A DNA stretch of 64,000 bases, from contig JANRLY010000023.1 in NCBI GenBank assembly GCA_033762075.1, forward strand, positions 17,416-81,415, read 5' to 3'. Origin of the DNA: VFKI01 sp033762075 (GTDB lineage: Bacteria; Pseudomonadota; Gammaproteobacteria; DSM-16500). Made by a program: the position numbers and the translations under genes. Each line of letters begins with the position of its first letter. Position 1 is the stretch's first letter. Shown here piece after piece: positions 45,168 through 53,310 of this stretch. Under the pieces are notes generated by a model. It searched no databases and was not told where the DNA came from. It saw nothing but the letters and a program-made list of their open reading frames with translations.

Positions 45168-45944
45168 ATGCTGTCAACTCAAACCCTCATTGAACGTTTA
45201 CAAATCGCTTGCTCCGATCAACGTATACAACAGGCTTATCGCACTCAAACAAGGAAGCGTTTGGCAACAGCAGGCGGTGCCTTTCGTGTTTTTGATGCAA
45301 ATGAAAATGATTTTACATTTGTTCCACTCGTCTCAGATTATTTATTGCATACATTAATAGTAAAATTACAAAATTACATTTTAGAAATGTATTGCTTATA
45401 TGATGATGAACATGAACCCTACCTTCAAAAAAGCGATGTTGAATATATTAAAATTTGGTTAAAAAAAATTATTGATCTTGGATGTAATGAATTATTAGAT
45501 TCAAATGGTTTAATTAAAAAAGAACTCATTGAGATTTTAGCATGGGATGACTTGATCAATGAAAAAAATAGCGCTGCTATTTTATGTGCCTATGTCAGCA
45601 ACATTTTACAGGATGTGATTAGCGCGCTTTATAAGTCAACTTCAGATGACAAGATGAAAGCAGTGATGATCTGCATCACACAACATTATTCTTCTTGTGC
45701 AACAGAAGCATTAAAAGCGCGTGGATTCATCACGGGAGCCGACTATTTAAGTCAGGAAGATAAATCATTTTTTGCTTGTTTCAAAGAATTATCAGCAGAA
45801 GAAAAGCTCATTGCTGGTGGAATCGCCGCAGGTATCATTGCAGGGCTGATAGGAGTAGGCGCTTTGCTTTTTAAATCATTTACTTCAGAGAAACGAGATC
45901 CGTCAGAATTTAAAAATCATCCCCCACTACCCGATAGACCATAG
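45168..45944 (+). CDS. Hypothetical protein with a C-terminal transmembrane anchor
   Basis: 258 aa, no family recognised. The first ~210 residues are soluble and helical; a single glycine-rich hydrophobic segment near the C-terminus (IAGGIAAGIIAGLIGVGALL, about residues 215-234) is followed by a short charged, proline-rich tail (PPLPDRP). This tail-anchored layout with Gly-xxx-Gly spacing is often seen in bacterial proteins that insert into host membranes, but that is inference. AAGGAA precedes the ATG. It opens the group of effector-like genes that runs to 49965. Confidence 0.7.
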   Translation: MLSTQTLIERLQIACSDQRIQQAYRTQTRKRLATAGGAFRVFDANENDFTFVPLVSDYLLHTLIVKLQNYILEMYCLYDDEHEPYLQKSDVEYIKIWLKKIIDLGCNELLDSNGLIKKELIEILAWDDLINEKNSAAILCAYVSNILQDVISALYKSTSDDKMKAVMICITQHYSSCATEALKARGFITGADYLSQEDKSFFACFKELSAEEKLIAGGIAAGIIAGLIGVGALLFKSFTSEKRDPSEFKNHPPLPDRP

Positions 45945-46002
45945 ATTTTAATCATTTATTGTCTATACTTCGTTTATAACATGGTCAAAACGGGGAGTTC
46001 AT

Positions 46003-46128
46003 ATGAAACGACTTGTATTATCTATATTAATCATAATGTTAGCATCAGCTTCTTCTCTGAGCTTTGCGAAAGGACATCAAATGCATCCACCAGAATATTT
46101 AGTAAAATCATGCTGCTGTGGGATGTGA
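46003..46128 (+). CDS. 41-aa secreted peptide with Cys-Cys-Cys tail
   Basis: Short gene with a good ribosome site (GGGGAG, 5 nt before the ATG). The product has a clear signal peptide (MKRLVLSILIIMLASASSLS, predicted cleavage after SFA) leaving a mature peptide of about 19 residues, KGHQMHPPEYLVKSCCCGM. The mature part is rich in His, Met and Cys, which suggests metal binding or a disulphide. It ends 16 nt before the phosphoribosyltransferase gene. No family recognised; the signal peptide and ribosome site are the evidence that it is real. Confidence 0.55.
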   Translation: MKRLVLSILIIMLASASSLSFAKGHQMHPPEYLVKSCCCGM

Positions 46129-46144
46129 TAGACACTAAGGACAC

Positions 46145-46774
46145 ATGGATAGATATTATGATCGTTGCGAAGCAGGGAAGATACTTGCTAAGCAGTTAAG
46201 TGAATACCGCAATCGAAAAGATGTGATTGTTTTAGCACTGCCACGCGGTGGTGTTCCTGTCGCTTACGAAATTGCAAAAGCGCTCTCTGTCCCTTTAGAT
46301 ATTTTCATTGTACGTAAACTAGGCGTTCCAGGCCATGAAGAACTTGCCATGGGAGCAATCGCTATGGGTGGTGTGACGTTTTTTAACCAAGATTTGCTTG
46401 ATGAAATTGTCATACCAAAAAGTGATATTGAGCGTGTTGTTCAATCTGAAAAAAAAGAATTAGAAAGACGTGAAAAAAAATATCGCGGTAATAAGGCATT
46501 TCCTGAATTAAAAAATAAGACTATTATCTTGGTGGATGATGGTATTGCAACGGGTGCAACTATACGTGTTGCAGTCAAAGCATTAAGAAAATATCACCCT
46601 ATCAGTATTATCATTGCCGTGCCTGTCGTAGCAACTTCAGTCTACGCAGAGATAGCAAAATCAGTTGAAAAAATTGTTTGCCCATTAATACCTGAGTATC
46701 TATATGCTGTTGGGACATGGTACGAAACATTTCCTCAAATATCAGATGAAGAGGTCTTTGAGTTCATCAAATAG
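46145..46774 (+). CDS. Phosphoribosyltransferase-family protein
   Basis: 209 aa, type I phosphoribosyltransferase fold. The PRPP loop is IILVDDGIATGATIRVAVKA (about residues 125-144); upstream motifs VIVLALPRGGVPVAYEIAKA and IVRKLGVPGHEELAMGAIA are those of the standalone predicted phosphoribosyltransferases often found next to stress genes. The base substrate is not known for this family. Preceded closely by the 41-aa peptide gene, followed after 32 nt by the CE-clan protease-like gene. Confidence 0.92.
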   Translation: MDRYYDRCEAGKILAKQLSEYRNRKDVIVLALPRGGVPVAYEIAKALSVPLDIFIVRKLGVPGHEELAMGAIAMGGVTFFNQDLLDEIVIPKSDIERVVQSEKKELERREKKYRGNKAFPELKNKTIILVDDGIATGATIRVAVKALRKYHPISIIIAVPVVATSVYAEIAKSVEKIVCPLIPEYLYAVGTWYETFPQISDEEVFEFIK

Positions 46775-46806
46775 ATAACATTATACATTGTCATGGAGAA
46801 AGGAAT

Positions 46807-47718
46807 ATGAGCGATACCAGATCGACTCGGGTGATATTGGACAGTCTTATGAATGAAGAAAAAATCTCTATAGAACAAAAACTAGACGATGATTATGTTT
46901 TAGTGGATGAAAGTTCTTTTTCTAATCGCGAAATGCTACTCCTCCAAGATGCATTTATTATGTCATCTGACCCTTGTTCTGGCGGACAACGTTATTCTCA
47001 TTTTCATTTAAATAATTTACTGAATTTAATTCTAGATAATGAGATAAAAAATCAAAAAGCGATTGCGTGTGAAACCATTTATTTTGAAGAGAGAAATTTT
47101 ATTCGGTTGTTTGAAATGAATCAACGAAAAGTTGCCTTATTCATGACCGTCACAGACGATCCGCCTGGAATTGATAGATCATCGCAATTTCATTTCACTG
47201 AAACTTTAGAGACTGCTTTAAAGATATATCATAATTATTTGAATGATCATCCTGACATGCTTCCTGCTACTCAATGTATTATTCCTGTTGCAGAAATTGT
47301 GAGGGGACATTTCAGATTACTTGTTATTGATCAGGGAAATAATCAAGCACATTTTTATGACTCTAAGTCGTTTTTAGTGAGTCATTTGTATGAATTTTTA
47401 TCTTCTGTTAAAGCCTCTCATGGATCTATTAATGCCTTCACTGAAAATTATTACTATGTTTCTTCAACTTGCGAGAAATATTTCCCTAGCATTACATTTC
47501 AAAATTGCGCCTTCGGCCATCAATGGCTTTGTAACGACTATGATTGCGGTCCATTAGTAGCGGCTTATACTGCACTCGCGATAGAAGGGAAAACACCACC
47601 AGAAGTGATGAAGATACTAAGCATCGAAGACCATGGAAAAGAGCTATTTTTTTATCGACAAACCCTAGCAGAGACTGATGAAACTGAGGTTTCAAATAGC
47701 CCCGCCTATACCCCTTAA
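46807..47718 (+). CDS. CE-clan (C48/Ulp1-like) cysteine protease, candidate deubiquitinase/deSUMOylase
   Basis: 303 aa. The catalytic set of clan CE proteases can be read in order: His168 in RGHFRLLVIDQG (166-177), Asp185 in HFYDSK (182-187), Gln239 in FGHQW and Cys247 in NDYDCGPLVAAYTALAIEG (243-261), the last a very typical Ulp1/SUMO-protease signature. Bacterial clan CE effectors (XopD, ChlaDub, SseL, RickCE and others) remove ubiquitin-like modifiers or act as acetyltransferases (YopJ). The ~160 N-terminal residues are unrecognised and could bind substrate. No signal peptide, so delivery would need a dedicated system. Strong AGGA ribosome site. A U-box protein gene lies 1.2 kb downstream. 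Confidence 0.8.
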   Translation: MSDTRSTRVILDSLMNEEKISIEQKLDDDYVLVDESSFSNREMLLLQDAFIMSSDPCSGGQRYSHFHLNNLLNLILDNEIKNQKAIACETIYFEERNFIRLFEMNQRKVALFMTVTDDPPGIDRSSQFHFTETLETALKIYHNYLNDHPDMLPATQCIIPVAEIVRGHFRLLVIDQGNNQAHFYDSKSFLVSHLYEFLSSVKASHGSINAFTENYYYVSSTCEKYFPSITFQNCAFGHQWLCNDYDCGPLVAAYTALAIEGKTPPEVMKILSIEDHGKELFFYRQTLAETDETEVSNSPAYTP

Positions 47719-47731
47719 ACTGTACAAATTA

Positions 47732-47757
47732 TTGACAATTTCGTCGGTATATGATAG
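47732..47757 (+). promoter_or_regulatory. Candidate promoter for the 47796 gene
   Basis: Perfect -35 TTGACA (47732-47737); a -10-like GATAGT (47753-47758) follows at the short spacing of 15 nt. It lies in the 77-nt gap between the protease-like gene and the next gene. Confidence 0.35.
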
Positions 47758-47795
47758 TTTGCTATCTTTCTCAATGAATCAGAGAGAGACGCAAT

Positions 47796-48785
47796 ATGTT
47801 TAGGAATGTACTGACCCGAATTAACTCCCAATACACTGGCTCTAAAGGTTTAGTCATACGTGCCGCGCGGGATTGGCCGTCTGAGGTGTCATGTTTGGTA
47901 AAAAACACATCCGTTTGGAAAAATAGATCCGTTTCGGTTTTAACCCACGGTGTTCGTCAAAATACGATGGAATGGGCTGGTCGTCACTCAACATTTGCAA
48001 TTTTAAATGATGCTTCTTTATCTTTTATTCGCGTCAGTAACCGTGATTTATATGACAAACCTGATTTATTCTCTGACGAGCCAAGTGATCAATCTCTAAG
48101 TACTGAAGCGGCTGAAAAGGCACGTCAAAATTTAGTCGAGGAAATCCAAGAAAGAAAAGGGGATGTCAGTAGTACAAATAGTTTTTTATTCGCAGATGTT
48201 TCAACAAAAATTAACGAATCTAAAGTCAATATCCATAATGGTCTTGATTGTGTAGAAGCTATAGGCTTTCAAAGCTATGCTGATGAAAACATCGAAAATA
48301 TAGATGAGTATTTAGAGGAAATCAACACTGCGCTTTCTGATGATTCAAAAACATTTGATCTTCATATGGACTTTGTGAATCGGCTAATGGAAGCTTGCAT
48401 CGCAAGAACGCTTGTTAATCAATTTAAAAAACAAGGGGTTCCGATTGTAGCATTAAACCAATCACGAGATGCTTTTGTTGAGCTTGAAATAACGGATAAA
48501 CATATTCAATTTCTCCAAGAAATAGCAAAAAAAATCGAAAACCAACCTGGTTTTCAATCAATTCTTCATACAACAGAGAATGATTTAATGATTGATCCTG
48601 TCAAAGCATTTGTTAAAACCAATGAAACATTTAATAGTATTGTGGTAAATAAAGAAATTCCATTAACATTAAATATTTCCGGACTTTATCAGTCAGTAAA
48701 AGGATTGCTTTTCGGTCAACCAAATTCACCAGCAGCAGCATCCGAAAATTTATCACAAGAAAATACTTCGTCTCACACACTTTAA
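47796..48785 (+). CDS. Hypothetical 329-aa protein with presequence-like N-terminus
   Basis: No family recognised. The first 25 residues (MFRNVLTRINSQYTGSKGLV then IRAAR) contain Arg, Lys, Ser and hydrophobic residues but no acidic ones, the composition of a mitochondrial targeting sequence; a bacterial signal peptide is not present. The rest is soluble and helical with a Gln/Asn-rich C-terminus (SENLSQENTSSHTL). It lies between the CE-clan protease-like and U-box genes. AGAGAG precedes the ATG. Mitochondrial targeting in a host is inference. Confidence 0.7.
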   Translation: MFRNVLTRINSQYTGSKGLVIRAARDWPSEVSCLVKNTSVWKNRSVSVLTHGVRQNTMEWAGRHSTFAILNDASLSFIRVSNRDLYDKPDLFSDEPSDQSLSTEAAEKARQNLVEEIQERKGDVSSTNSFLFADVSTKINESKVNIHNGLDCVEAIGFQSYADENIENIDEYLEEINTALSDDSKTFDLHMDFVNRLMEACIARTLVNQFKKQGVPIVALNQSRDAFVELEITDKHIQFLQEIAKKIENQPGFQSILHTTENDLMIDPVKAFVKTNETFNSIVVNKEIPLTLNISGLYQSVKGLLFGQPNSPAAASENLSQENTSSHTL

Positions 48786-48897
48786 GTTGATTTAAAAATT
48801 CATTTATCAGCATAAAAATGTAGACTACGTTTTTAAGAAACGGTATATTGCACAGCATTAAAATAAATGATAGTTCGAAAAGGAAGATAGAACATAT

Positions 48898-49965
48898 ATG
48901 CCAATTCAAAAAAATGATAATCTCAAACCCTCCGCCGCACCTGAATACGTCAATAACAGATCATCATTTTTCAAAGTGTATAATGACGGCATAGGTTTCA
49001 AAAATTACAGTATTCGTCTCAGCAATTTTTCATTCAAAAATATTCCCTATAACTTCATACGTGCTATGAGTTGGGTAGCCAGTCTAAAAAGCATATCAGC
49101 CCTCATGTGGAATATTACTACTCAGGATGAAGGTCATTATTTAATGATAGGTGATTGCCACGGATACAGAGGTAGAAATGTCCATGAATTAGATACTTTC
49201 AGTCGTTTCGACACGATAGCTTCTAACGCATTTAACACTACTTTCAATCAAGTAACATGGAATTTTAATATTAGTATTATTGACCCAGTTCCGGAATATA
49301 TTTATGGATACGATTATCTATATAAAGCTGGCGATGCTAGTATTGTTGAACCCGATAGCGGAACATGCTTCGTAGCATTATTAGCGCCTGTCACGCAGCC
49401 TATCCTTAAGAATTCTTATGACTATTTAACCAAATTTCTTAATGAAGCCTATGAGATTATGAGCTCAGAAGCCAATAAAATAAATGAAATGATTTATAGC
49501 GAAGAAACAACAAGATTTTTTCGCGCTATAACACTGCTAGTAGGTGGAGCGGCAGCTTTAGCAGGGCTCAGATTTTTCGGAAAAAAATTGCATGAAAACT
49601 GTCAACAATACTATCGTGACAGACGATTCCCGCCCTCACTAGATTCAAAAAAACGATTAGCAAAAATTGGTTATTCAGAAGATAATATTCCTCATGACTT
49701 TCTTTGTCCTATTTTGCTCGAAATTATGGATGAACCAGTAAAAGCAAATGACAATAAAACATATGAAAGATCTGCACTAGAACGCTGGTGCAGGAGTAGC
49801 GACAAAAGAAGCCCTCTCATTCCATCCATTACAATTGATATGGATAAGGTCACACCAGATTTTGAAATAAGAGAAGAAATTTCAAAATTTATTCTCAATG
49901 CTGAAAAGGAAGATCAAAATAATGTAATCTCAATACCGTTAGTCAGGAGAAATCTAAGCGTTTAA
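48898..49965 (+). CDS. Membrane-anchored U-box domain protein, candidate E3 ubiquitin ligase
   Basis: 355 aa. Residues 264-333 form a U-box: IPHDFLCPILLEIMDEPVKA, then KTYERSALERWC, RSPLIP and FEIREEISKFI. The E2-contact positions (Ile/Leu after CP, Trp in RWC, Pro in SPLIP) are kept. One hydrophobic helix (ITLLVGGAAALAGLRFFG, about 210-227) precedes it; the N-terminal ~200 residues are unrecognised. Known U-box effectors of Legionella (LubX, GobX) recruit host E2 enzymes. The helix-then-E3 order recalls mitochondrial MUL1-type ligases, but I cannot establish homology. AAGGAAG ribosome site. Confidence 0.85.
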   Translation: MPIQKNDNLKPSAAPEYVNNRSSFFKVYNDGIGFKNYSIRLSNFSFKNIPYNFIRAMSWVASLKSISALMWNITTQDEGHYLMIGDCHGYRGRNVHELDTFSRFDTIASNAFNTTFNQVTWNFNISIIDPVPEYIYGYDYLYKAGDASIVEPDSGTCFVALLAPVTQPILKNSYDYLTKFLNEAYEIMSSEANKINEMIYSEETTRFFRAITLLVGGAAALAGLRFFGKKLHENCQQYYRDRRFPPSLDSKKRLAKIGYSEDNIPHDFLCPILLEIMDEPVKANDNKTYERSALERWCRSSDKRSPLIPSITIDMDKVTPDFEIREEISKFILNAEKEDQNNVISIPLVRRNLSV

Positions 49966-50011
49966 AGCCATAGTGGAAATTATCAATGTTTAAATAGATT
50001 CATTCAAAAGC

Positions 50012-50533
50012 TCATTTTTTTGATCTGCTCATTTTAGTGAGCGATTGCCTCCAAATGAATCCGAGAACGATAAAAATAGTGAAAAATAAGGCTGCTGCCA
50101 GTGCACAAGAAATTCGAATTTTATTTGCTAGAGTCAAGCGCGCTTTTCCAAGGCTCAATTCTACCTTACCTGTCGCAAGTTGCTTTTCTCCAGCCTTGAT
50201 TCTCTCAGCACCTTGAGCAACCAATTTATCTCCTTTAGCAATCTGGTTTTTGGATTCGAGATACACCAATCCACCGACAGGTAAACTAGCAATTGTAGCA
50301 CCTAATAATGGTAAGCTTCCTGTTTGCACCGTCTTAATTGTCGACAACTTTCGTTTGCCATTCGCCAGTTTGACCTTTCCTCTCGCCAGCATTTCCTGCC
50401 CTTTCTGAAGTTGTATTTCACCTTCTGCTATCTTCTGTTCGCCAGATTTAATCTTATCAGTTAAATACAGGTAGCCTGTCATCGATGCACAAGCCAATAA
50501 AAAGATAAACAGAAGTGTTAATACTTTGAGCAT
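50012..50533 (-). CDS. Membrane protein with repeated K/E-x-Gly helical segments
   Basis: 173 aa. Hydrophobic helices lie at residues 1-25, about 75-92 and 140-162. Between them, heptad-like repeats of the form EGEIQLQKGQEMLARGKVKL and KGDKLVAQGAERIKAGEKQL occur twice, so the protein looks like a duplication of helix plus repeat. The N-terminal hydrophobic stretch could be a signal or an anchor. I recognise no named family; similar 'A/G-x-G-K' coil proteins occur in Legionellaceae as far as I recall. Function unknown. Confidence 0.75.
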   Translation of the reverse strand: MLKVLTLLFIFLLACASMTGYLYLTDKIKSGEQKIAEGEIQLQKGQEMLARGKVKLANGKRKLSTIKTVQTGSLPLLGATIASLPVGGLVYLESKNQIAKGDKLVAQGAERIKAGEKQLATGKVELSLGKARLTLANKIRISCALAAALFFTIFIVLGFIWRQSLTKMSRSKK

Positions 50534-50708
50534 GATAACCTCCTTGTCGATCTATTTTACTTGATCATAGTTGTTTTTTTAGAGATTAACAAAGATTATA
50601 TGAAAATACTTAGGGTAAACACCTAAAAACTATAAGGGTTCTTCTCTAATCGACATCTCGGTATATCCCCTTTAATATTTAGCCTTCTATAATTTCAAGG
50701 AGTTTATC

Positions 50709-51269
50709 ATGCAAATTAAACGACTATTTCCTTTGGTAGGGATTCTTTCTCTTTCTTTCATGGCAGGGTGCACCAATCAACCATATGCTGGGCAACAAGC
50801 TGATAACAGCAATACCACGATCACGCAAGCAAATAATACCGACAGTCATGCAATTGGTTGGCTTGTTGTTTTGGATAAAAATGAAATCAATGCTGCAAAA
50901 ATTGCTTTGCACAGATCACATAATCCTCAAGTCAAAAATTATGCTCGACTGATGATACAGGAACATTCTAAAAATCTTAATGCGACTTTAAAATTATCAC
51001 ATAATTATGGTGAAGAATTTGGTGAAAAAGCGATTGCGCTTCGCGAAAAAGGTATGGAAGAAGCAAATAAATTGCAGTCAATCAGTACCAAAAATTTTGA
51101 TAATGCTTATATAAATAACATGATCGCGGGTCATAAAGAAGCTTTAAGTAATTTGGATACCAAAATACAAGAAGTTCAAGGTAACGCTTTAAAAAATCAT
51201 TTATTAATGACTTCTAAACATGTTGCACTCCACTTGAAAAAAGCCGAGCAGATAGAAAATACACTGTAA
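50709..51269 (+). CDS. DUF4142 family lipoprotein
   Basis: 186 aa. The signal peptide ends in a lipobox, SFMAGC (Cys21), so the protein should be lipidated and held in the outer or inner membrane. The DUF4142 four-helix domain follows: VLDKNEINAAKIALHRSHNP, VKNYARLMIQEHSKNL and the C-terminal LLMTSKHVALHLKKAEQI. The family is ferritin-like in fold and of unclear function. Good AAGGAG ribosome site. A rho-independent terminator follows at 51288. Confidence 0.92.
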   Translation: MQIKRLFPLVGILSLSFMAGCTNQPYAGQQADNSNTTITQANNTDSHAIGWLVVLDKNEINAAKIALHRSHNPQVKNYARLMIQEHSKNLNATLKLSHNYGEEFGEKAIALREKGMEEANKLQSISTKNFDNAYINNMIAGHKEALSNLDTKIQEVQGNALKNHLLMTSKHVALHLKKAEQIENTL

Positions 51270-51287
51270 ATTTTAATAATGATTTAT

Positions 51288-51316
51288 TCGGCCAAATATT
51301 TTTGGCCGATTTTTTT
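51288..51316 (+). terminator. Rho-independent terminator after the DUF4142 gene
   Basis: 9-bp stem TCGGCCAAA (51288-51296) / TTTGGCCGA (51301-51309), 4-nt loop, followed by seven T (51310-51316). It lies 18 nt after the stop codon and also abuts the end of the convergent M24 gene. Confidence 0.9.
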
Positions 51317-51323
51317 AACGAGG

Positions 51324-51998
51324 TTAATAAAGCAGCCCTTCAAAGAATGCGCCAAAAGGCTGTGTTAAACTTTTAATTTGTATTTCAAGAATCCATCCCC
51401 GTGCTGCAAGTTTTTCAGGATAAATGTTTGCCCCTTTAGTCCAAGCATGGGTATGGGGAAAGGCACCAATTAAATGGCCTGCGGGTGATAAATTAAATAA
51501 TACATTATATTTTTTTGCTTGCGCATAAATAAATTCATATAATTGTATTCCAGTTGGATTTTCAGTTTTCCAATATATGGAGGCCTCTTGAAAAAGAATT
51601 TCACTGATATTTTTTAAATGCAGAAATTCTTTGTTATCACCAAATACGATGGTCTTACCAATGTCTCCTTCTATACCATCTTTAACAATACCAATATCAA
51701 TAAATGCAATATCCTCAGCTTGTAAAATGTATTCCTTAGTTGGCCTGTCTTTAAAAGTACAGAGTGTATTTTGATTAAATCGGATAATGGGGCGATGCCA
51801 TAGCTTTTCAATACTATGTTCTTTAAAAATTATTTTGGCTGCTTCAGTCGCTTTTGATTCACTCATACCGGGCTGAATAATGTTTGCAATTTCATCTAAA
51901 ATTTTTTGCGCAAAAAGTGATACTTTTATAATATCATCACCTGGTTGATTTTGTTCTGTATAAAGTTTAGTTTTGTTGATTAAATCATTGGTATTCAT
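51324..51998 (-). CDS. M24-family metallopeptidase-like protein (Xaa-Pro aminopeptidase fold)
   Basis: 224 aa, the pita-bread catalytic domain only. Metal ligands can be read: Asp in AFIDIGIVKDGIEGDIGKT (two Asp), His in LSPAGHLIGAFPHTH, Glu in WILEIQI and a final Glu in GAFFEGLLY. The N-terminal creatinase domain of full Xaa-Pro peptidases is missing, as in methionine aminopeptidase-sized members. It is downstream of a GNAT acetyltransferase gene with a 6-nt gap, so the two are co-transcribed. Substrate unknown. Confidence 0.88.
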   Translation of the reverse strand: MNTNDLINKTKLYTEQNQPGDDIIKVSLFAQKILDEIANIIQPGMSESKATEAAKIIFKEHSIEKLWHRPIIRFNQNTLCTFKDRPTKEYILQAEDIAFIDIGIVKDGIEGDIGKTIVFGDNKEFLHLKNISEILFQEASIYWKTENPTGIQLYEFIYAQAKKYNVLFNLSPAGHLIGAFPHTHAWTKGANIYPEKLAARGWILEIQIKSLTQPFGAFFEGLLY

Positions 51999-52004
51999 AT
52001 ACTG

Positions 52005-52589
52005 TTATTTCCTAGTGTTTATTTTTAATCTTGCTTCAAGATTTTTTTTGGCAACAGGCCATTCCTGGCGAAGAATACTAAAAAATACCGTATCACGAAT
52101 ATGACCATCGGGCATGATCATATGTTGCCGCATAATACCTTCCTCTTTTGCACCAAGCTTGAGAATAGCGGCACGCGAACGAGCATTTCGCACATCAGCT
52201 TCAAAACCAACTCTATTAAGAGTTAAGGTTTCAAATGCATGCTGCAATAAAAGATATTTACAGGTTGGATTGACTTCTGTGCCCCACACATCAGGATGAT
52301 ACCAAGTAAATCCAATGAGTACACGACGATGTATATCAGAAAAGTCGTAATAGCTCGTACTTCCTACTAATTTATGATCAGCCAAACGACGTACTGCAAA
52401 TGCGAACCGATCATTAACTTCTCTCGGCACAAGTGCTTGATTAAACCACACATCAAATGCTTTACTGCTGACGGTTGTATATGTTGAAATACGCTCATCT
52501 GAGACAACCACCCGTAAAGATTCTCTGTGTAATTCTTCTAAGGGTTCAAGGCAAATTGAATGAGTTGAGAGCTTGCTGGATTTGAACAT
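52005..52589 (-). CDS. GNAT-family N-acetyltransferase, RimJ/RimL-like
   Basis: 194 aa. It contains the RimL-type layout: CLEPLEELHRESLRVVVSDE near the start, the beta4-beta5 region RRVLIGFTWYHPDVWGTEVN (about 90-109), then CKYLLLQHAFETLTLNRVGF and RSRAAILKLGAKEEGIMRQH, in which NxRSRxxxxKLG matches the acetyl-CoA-binding helix. The usual Q/R-x-x-G-x-G/A loop is replaced by WGTEVNP, as in many members. First gene of a two-gene unit with the M24 peptidase. Substrate unknown (protein alpha-amine or small molecule). Confidence 0.9.
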   Translation of the reverse strand: MFKSSKLSTHSICLEPLEELHRESLRVVVSDERISTYTTVSSKAFDVWFNQALVPREVNDRFAFAVRRLADHKLVGSTSYYDFSDIHRRVLIGFTWYHPDVWGTEVNPTCKYLLLQHAFETLTLNRVGFEADVRNARSRAAILKLGAKEEGIMRQHMIMPDGHIRDTVFFSILRQEWPVAKKNLEARLKINTRK

Positions 52590-52756
52590 ACTTGGATCTC
52601 ACGGATAAAATAGAGAGTTTTTAGGAATGACATTGTAACCATGCGAGCCATACTACACAACAATGTCCGCTTCACTAATAGGATGAGAAATACGTGATGG
52701 CAAAAATATAAAGTTGTTTATCATTTAATTTATATATATCACAGGAAAAATAGACA

Positions 52757-53155
52757 ATGAACACAAACATCGTTGAGTGGGAACAAAAACTTTCAAATGC
52801 CAATATCGATAAAACAGTTGGCATACAAATTGCAACTTTATTAGAAACAGAAGGTAGGGGTACCTACATTACAGTAATACCACCCGGTTCTTCTGTGAAG
52901 CCTCATTATCATAAAGATGGCGATGAAGAATATCATATCATTAGCGGTGAAGGTGAGATTCGTCTCATGCCAGCAGAAGGTGATTTTCAATTAGAGAAGA
53001 AGCAAGTCAAAGCAAAAAATTCATTTATCATTACGCCCAATACGATTCATCAATTATTTAATAATGGAAGTGAACCTTTAACACTCATTTTTAGCTGCCC
53101 GCTAACACACCTTAAAGAAGATAGATTTGTTGTAGAAGATTTTGCGAATAATTAA
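52757..53155 (+). CDS. Cupin-domain protein
   Basis: 132 aa, single cupin barrel. Metal-binding motif 1 is PHYHKDGDEEYHIISGEGEI (about residues 50-69: H, H, E, H) and motif 2 is PNTIHQLFNNGSEPLTLIF (about 95-113, His). Such small cupins bind a metal and act as isomerases, dioxygenases or sugar-binding proteins; which one cannot be told. Ribosome site AGGAAAA. Monocistronic, convergent with the Lys-rich gene; a long hairpin separates them. Confidence 0.88.
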   Translation: MNTNIVEWEQKLSNANIDKTVGIQIATLLETEGRGTYITVIPPGSSVKPHYHKDGDEEYHIISGEGEIRLMPAEGDFQLEKKQVKAKNSFIITPNTIHQLFNNGSEPLTLIFSCPLTHLKEDRFVVEDFANN

Positions 53156-53239
53156 CCAAGATAGGGTTTGGAATATTTCAAAGTCTCCTAAGAGATAGGC
53201 TAGGAGTTATCTCACAATACGGAAAAATATTAAAAAATA

Positions 53240-53301
53240 AAGGTTATCTTTCTATTTTTTGAGAAATTTTATTTAACTTCTCAAAACCGAAAGATAACCT
53301 T
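53240..53301. terminator. Long two-stage hairpin between convergent genes
   Basis: Outer perfect stem AAGGTTATCTTTC (53240-53252) / GAAAGATAACCTT (53289-53301) and inner perfect stem TTTTGAGAA (53257-53265) / TTCTCAAAA (53278-53286), nested. AT-rich flanks give A- or U-rich tracts on either strand, so it can serve as a bidirectional terminator for the cupin and Lys-rich genes. Confidence 0.75.
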
Positions 53302-53310
53302 CAATAAGGA

